In this document: positions 49,938 through 52,305 of the stretch, one piece after another | Layout of the letters: the number at the start of each line of letters is the position of its first letter | How positions within the stretch are numbered: position 1 is the first letter of the stretch | Source: an uncultured Lachnospiraceae bacterium | GTDB lineage: Bacteria > Bacillota > Clostridia > Lachnospirales > Lachnospiraceae | DNA length: 52,305 bases | Assembly: GCA_910580195.1 (NCBI GenBank) | Contig: CAJTWA010000025.1 | Coordinates: forward strand, 1 to 52,305 | Direction of reading: 5' to 3' | Made by a program: the position numbers and the translations under genes | Notes under the pieces: generated by a model | Database searches by the model: none | What the model saw: the letters and a program-made list of their open reading frames with translations, nothing else | Told to the model about the DNA's origin: nothing

Positions 49938-51257
49938 ATGAGTTTTTGCTTGAAAATTACAGGAATCCATGCAAGGGAAATCTTAGATTCCCGCGGGAAC
50001 CCCACCGTGGAGGCAGATGTGACCGTGGAGGCCACCAGCAATGGGAAAAAGACCACCGGCCGGGCAGCAGTGCCTTCCGGCGCATCAACGGGGAAATTTG
50101 AGGCGGTAGAATTGCGGGATGGGGAGCCAAGGTACTTTGGGTTAGGCGTCCAAAATGCCGTTAAGCATGTCAATGATAAAATTGCCAAAGTCCTGATTGG
50201 AAAAAATGCCCTCAACCAAGTGGAGATTGACCGCATTTTAATTGCAGAAGACGGCACAGACGACAAAATCAATTTGGGCGCAAACGCTATGTTAAGCGTA
50301 TCCTTGGCAACTGCGCGGGCAGCGGCAAAAGCCATGGAACTGCCCCTGTACCAGTACCTTGGGGGCACCAATGCAAAACGGATGCCGGTTCCCATGATGA
50401 ACATTTTAAATGGGGGCCGCCATGCAGACAATACCGTGGATTTCCAAGAATTTATGATTATGCCGGTTGGGGCAAAAAGTTTCCGCGAAGGGCTCCGGAT
50501 GTGTGCGGAGGTTTACCACAACCTGAAAAAAATCTGCGAAAAAGAAGGGCTTTCCACTGCAGTTGGGGACGAAGGCGGCTTTGCGCCGGATTTGCCGGAC
50601 ACTGTTTCCGTGCTAGAACTGATTACTAAGACGGTAAAGGCTTCTGGGTATGCGCCGGGGGAAAATTTTAAAATTGCGCTGGATGCAGCAGCCAGCGAGC
50701 TTTATGATGAAAAAACAGGGCTCTACCATTTTCCGGGAGAATCTAAACTCAAAGGGGAAAAGGTTGCCCGCAGCACCAGCGAAATGATTGGGTATTACCG
50801 GGAGTTAATTGAGAAATTCCCGATTATTTCCATTGAGGACGGCTTGGATGAAGAGGACTGGGATGGCTGGCAGGCCATGACTGAGGAGCTGGGGGAGCGG
50901 ATTCAGCTTGTTGGGGATGATTTGTTTGTGACAAATACCAAGCGGCTAGATGCGGGCATTAAGCTTCGGACTGCAAATGCCATATTGATTAAAGTGAACC
51001 AGATTGGGACGCTGACTGAGGCGATGGAGGCTATTGAAACTGCGCATAAAAATGCGTACCGTGCTGTGATTTCCCACCGTTCTGGGGAAACGGAGGATAC
51101 CTTTATTGCGGATTTGGCTGTGGCAGTCAATGCGGGGCAGATTAAGACGGGTGCGCCTTGCCGGGCGGAGCGGACAGCGAAGTATAACCAGTTATTGAGG
51201 ATTGAGGAGCAGCTTGGGGTAGTGGCGGAGTATAAGAACCCGTTTGATAAGTTTTAA
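49938..51257 (+). CDS. eno: Enolase
   Basis: A 439-residue glycolytic enzyme turning 2-phosphoglycerate into phosphoenolpyruvate. The N-terminal ITGIHAREILDSRGNPTVEA, the flexible loop PSGASTGKFEAVELRDG, metal aspartate in ALDAAASELYD, the ISIEDGLDEEDWDGW glutamate, VGDDLFVTN, the catalytic lysine in AILIKVNQIGTL and SHRSGETEDTFIADLAVA are all present. I choose the ATG at 49938 with GGAAGGAG upstream; in-frame codons upstream fall in non-coding repeats. It is a single gene following the hairpin cluster. Confidence 0.97.
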   Translation: MSFCLKITGIHAREILDSRGNPTVEADVTVEATSNGKKTTGRAAVPSGASTGKFEAVELRDGEPRYFGLGVQNAVKHVNDKIAKVLIGKNALNQVEIDRILIAEDGTDDKINLGANAMLSVSLATARAAAKAMELPLYQYLGGTNAKRMPVPMMNILNGGRHADNTVDFQEFMIMPVGAKSFREGLRMCAEVYHNLKKICEKEGLSTAVGDEGGFAPDLPDTVSVLELITKTVKASGYAPGENFKIALDAAASELYDEKTGLYHFPGESKLKGEKVARSTSEMIGYYRELIEKFPIISIEDGLDEEDWDGWQAMTEELGERIQLVGDDLFVTNTKRLDAGIKLRTANAILIKVNQIGTLTEAMEAIETAHKNAYRAVISHRSGETEDTFIADLAVAVNAGQIKTGAPCRAERTAKYNQLLRIEEQLGVVAEYKNPFDKF

Positions 51258-51360
51258 GGGAGGTTGGTTTTTAGGCTGAGAGGTGCGGGAGCGGTTTAGG
51301 GGGGCTTGTACTCGGGGAAGAGGCGAGGGAGTAGTTTAGGAGGTTGGTTTTTTAGGCTGA
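51258..51360 (+). repeat. 80-base tandem duplication after eno
   Basis: GGAGGTTGGTTTTTAGGCTG at 51260 recurs at 51340. The sequence before each copy (AAGTTTTAAGG, AGTAGTTTAGG) is also similar, so the duplicated unit probably includes the region of the eno stop codon. Confidence 0.7.
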
Positions 51361-51371
51361 GAGGTGGGGAC

Positions 51372-51403
51372 GCAGTTCTGGGCAGGAACCTGCCCAGAAC
51401 TGC
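51372..51403. terminator. Strong hairpin downstream of eno
   Basis: GCAGTTCTGGGCAG pairs perfectly with CTGCCCAGAACTGC around GAAC (51372-51403). There is no T-run, so it may be an mRNA-end stabiliser instead of a true intrinsic terminator. Confidence 0.5.
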
Positions 51404-51536
51404 TGGTTACAGGCAACCCGAAGGGGGCAGCATCAAGGGGACAGAATCCCAGAACTTATTAGTATTTTTGGGTATATGATTAAGTAGGTTCTGCTTTAAT
51501 ATCTAATACGCATCCTATAAGCAGGGCAATTATGAT

Positions 51537-51684
51537 ATTACTCCGGCGGTTAAATATCGACGTTATTACTTGCCTAAATTTCCATCTGCCGCGTTGTCAT
51601 CCGTTGACGTAGCCCTGCTGTGCCGCCTTGCAGATGGAAATTTATTCTGCGTAAAATTCGTCGGTATATAAGCGCCGGAGTAAT
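51537..51684. repeat. Palindromic element, family A, copy 3
   Basis: This 148-base copy has arms ATTACTCCGGCGGTTAAATA and GCGCCGGAGTAAT, inner arms TAAATTTCCATCTGC and GCAGATGGAAATTTA, and the centre CGTTGTCATCCGTTGACGTA shared with copy 1. It is shorter than copy 1 by a small central deletion. Confidence 0.9.
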
Positions 51685-51888
51685 GCTCCAGATATGTGAA
51701 TAAGAGCTATGCCATAAAAATTCAAAAAAGGTGTAAGATTATCCAGTAAACGGGCAATGCTGGATATCTTTTTGCTGTAGGAAAATTGCCCCTGTACACG
51801 CCCAATTCCGGATGCCCTTCCAACTGCAACGGAAATTACCCCGATACAAAGCCGATGCCAGTTCCCTCATCCACAGTGCCGGAAATTC

Positions 51889-52038
51889 ATCCAGTAAACA
51901 GGCAATTTTCCCCCGCCCCACAGTACCAGAAGCTAATCCAGTAAACAGGCAATTCCCCCCGCCCCACAGTACCGAAAATTTATCCAATACACAGGCAATT
52001 CCCCCCGCCCCGCAGTACCGGAAACTTATCCAGTACAC
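51889..52038 (+). repeat. Tandem array of 46-47 bases
   Basis: CCAGTAAACAGGCAATT-like units start at 51891, 51938, 51984 and 52030, with CCCCCGCCCCACAGTACC in between. A single related unit lies at 51743. The last unit joins directly into family B copy 2. No coding sense was seen; CCCCGCCCC tracts dominate. Confidence 0.88.
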
Positions 52039-52039
52039 A

Positions 52040-52220
52040 GGCAATTCCGAGCGGCCCTTCCTCTAAGCAAACGATTCATGGGCGTCCTTAGTGGAGGCGA
52101 AATCCACTGCTTACGCAGACTTAGGGATGAGGGCTATCCCGAAATCCCTTAGTCGTAGTTAGCAGTTAGTTCGCCGGAACGTTGCCCAGTTTGCGTGAGG
52201 AAGGGCCGCCCGGAATTGCC
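52040..52220. repeat. Palindromic element, family B, copy 2
   Basis: It starts GGCAATTCCGAGCGGCCCTT and ends TTTGCGTGAGGAAGGGCCGC then CCGGAATTGCC, the inverse with a few changes. The interior shares CATGGGCGTCCTTAGTGGAG and GAAATCCACTGCTTACGCAG with copy 1, then differs in the middle. Confidence 0.87.
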
Positions 52221-52305
52221 GTCCGCCGCCATTTCCCCTGAACCCACCCAGAATTGCCGTCCGCCGCCATTTCCCCTGAACCCACCCAGAATTGCCGTCC
52301 GCCGC
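52213..52305 (+). repeat. 38-base tandem repeat running off the window end
   Basis: GAATTGCCGTCCGCCGCCAT begins at 52213, 52251 and 52289, exactly 38 bases apart; the units are identical as far as seen. It starts from the last bases of the family B element, so the element end itself seems amplified. Confidence 0.9.

Overview
The window looks like chromosomal DNA of a butyrate-forming anaerobic Firmicute, most likely Lachnospiraceae. The evidence is strong GGAGG-type ribosome binding sites, sigma-A promoters of the TTGACA-N17-TATAAT kind, a thl-hbd-bcd-etfBA butyrate operon, GlpP antiterminator control of glycerol use, an YlmC/YmxH sporulation protein, and YqeG, NrdR and EF-P proteins of clostridial type. 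Most of the DNA has balanced base composition. Two patches are clearly AT-rich and look acquired: 11.2-13.6 kb (a two-gene ATPase/RloB defence pair) and about 48.2-49.4 kb (two unknown genes). No tRNA, rRNA, CRISPR array or intact transposase gene was seen.

Layout. 0-3.4 kb: a small hydrophobic peptide cut by the window edge, a LytTR remnant, a BlaI/M56-peptidase/secreted-peptide operon, then two palindromic intergenic elements. 3.4-10.5 kb: a DUF2185-DUF4241 protein, dnaE, pfkA and a SPOUT-type rRNA methyltransferase carrying coding tandem repeats. 10.6-14.2 kb: an 85-residue unknown protein preceded by a CIRCE-like operator, the defence pair, and an 86-residue conserved unknown. 14.5-21.5 kb: glycerol regulon (glpP, a TetR regulator, glpK, glpF, a three-gene glycerol-3-phosphate dehydrogenase set). 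21.7-24.3 kb: ylmC, nrdR, yqeG, rpiB, efp, the last with a riboswitch-like leader. 24.4-28.8 kb: an AraC regulator divergent from a sugar 1-kinase/nucleotidyltransferase pair and galE. 28.8-31.8 kb: a degenerate HD-GYP protein and a SleB-type wall hydrolase. 32-37.8 kb: butyrate operon without crotonase. 38-44.4 kb: gpmI, a PilZ protein, purC-purF-purB. 44.5-47.6 kb: a two-component system and a DUF2680 exported protein. 48.5-51.3 kb: two unknown genes, a long structured non-coding segment and eno. 51.3-52.3 kb: non-coding repeats.

The genes link into central metabolism. Glycerol enters through GlpF, GlpK and the dehydrogenase set. Host-type amino sugars probably enter through the kinase, uridylyltransferase and GalE. 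Pfk, phosphoglycerate mutase and enolase carry glycolysis, and acetyl-CoA is drained to butyryl-CoA with electron bifurcation by Bcd-EtfAB.

The most unusual signals are not genes. They are: (1) two families of long palindromic intergenic elements that occur twice in the same order; (2) repeated tandem duplication of the 3' ends of genes across their stop codons (trmH, bcd, etfA, DUF2680, perhaps eno), with similar tandem repeats just after etfB and upstream of the response regulator; (3) a multibranched RNA leader that starts at the efp promoter; (4) two related hairpin clusters upstream of eno; (5) a CIRCE-like heat-shock operator in front of a gene of unknown function.
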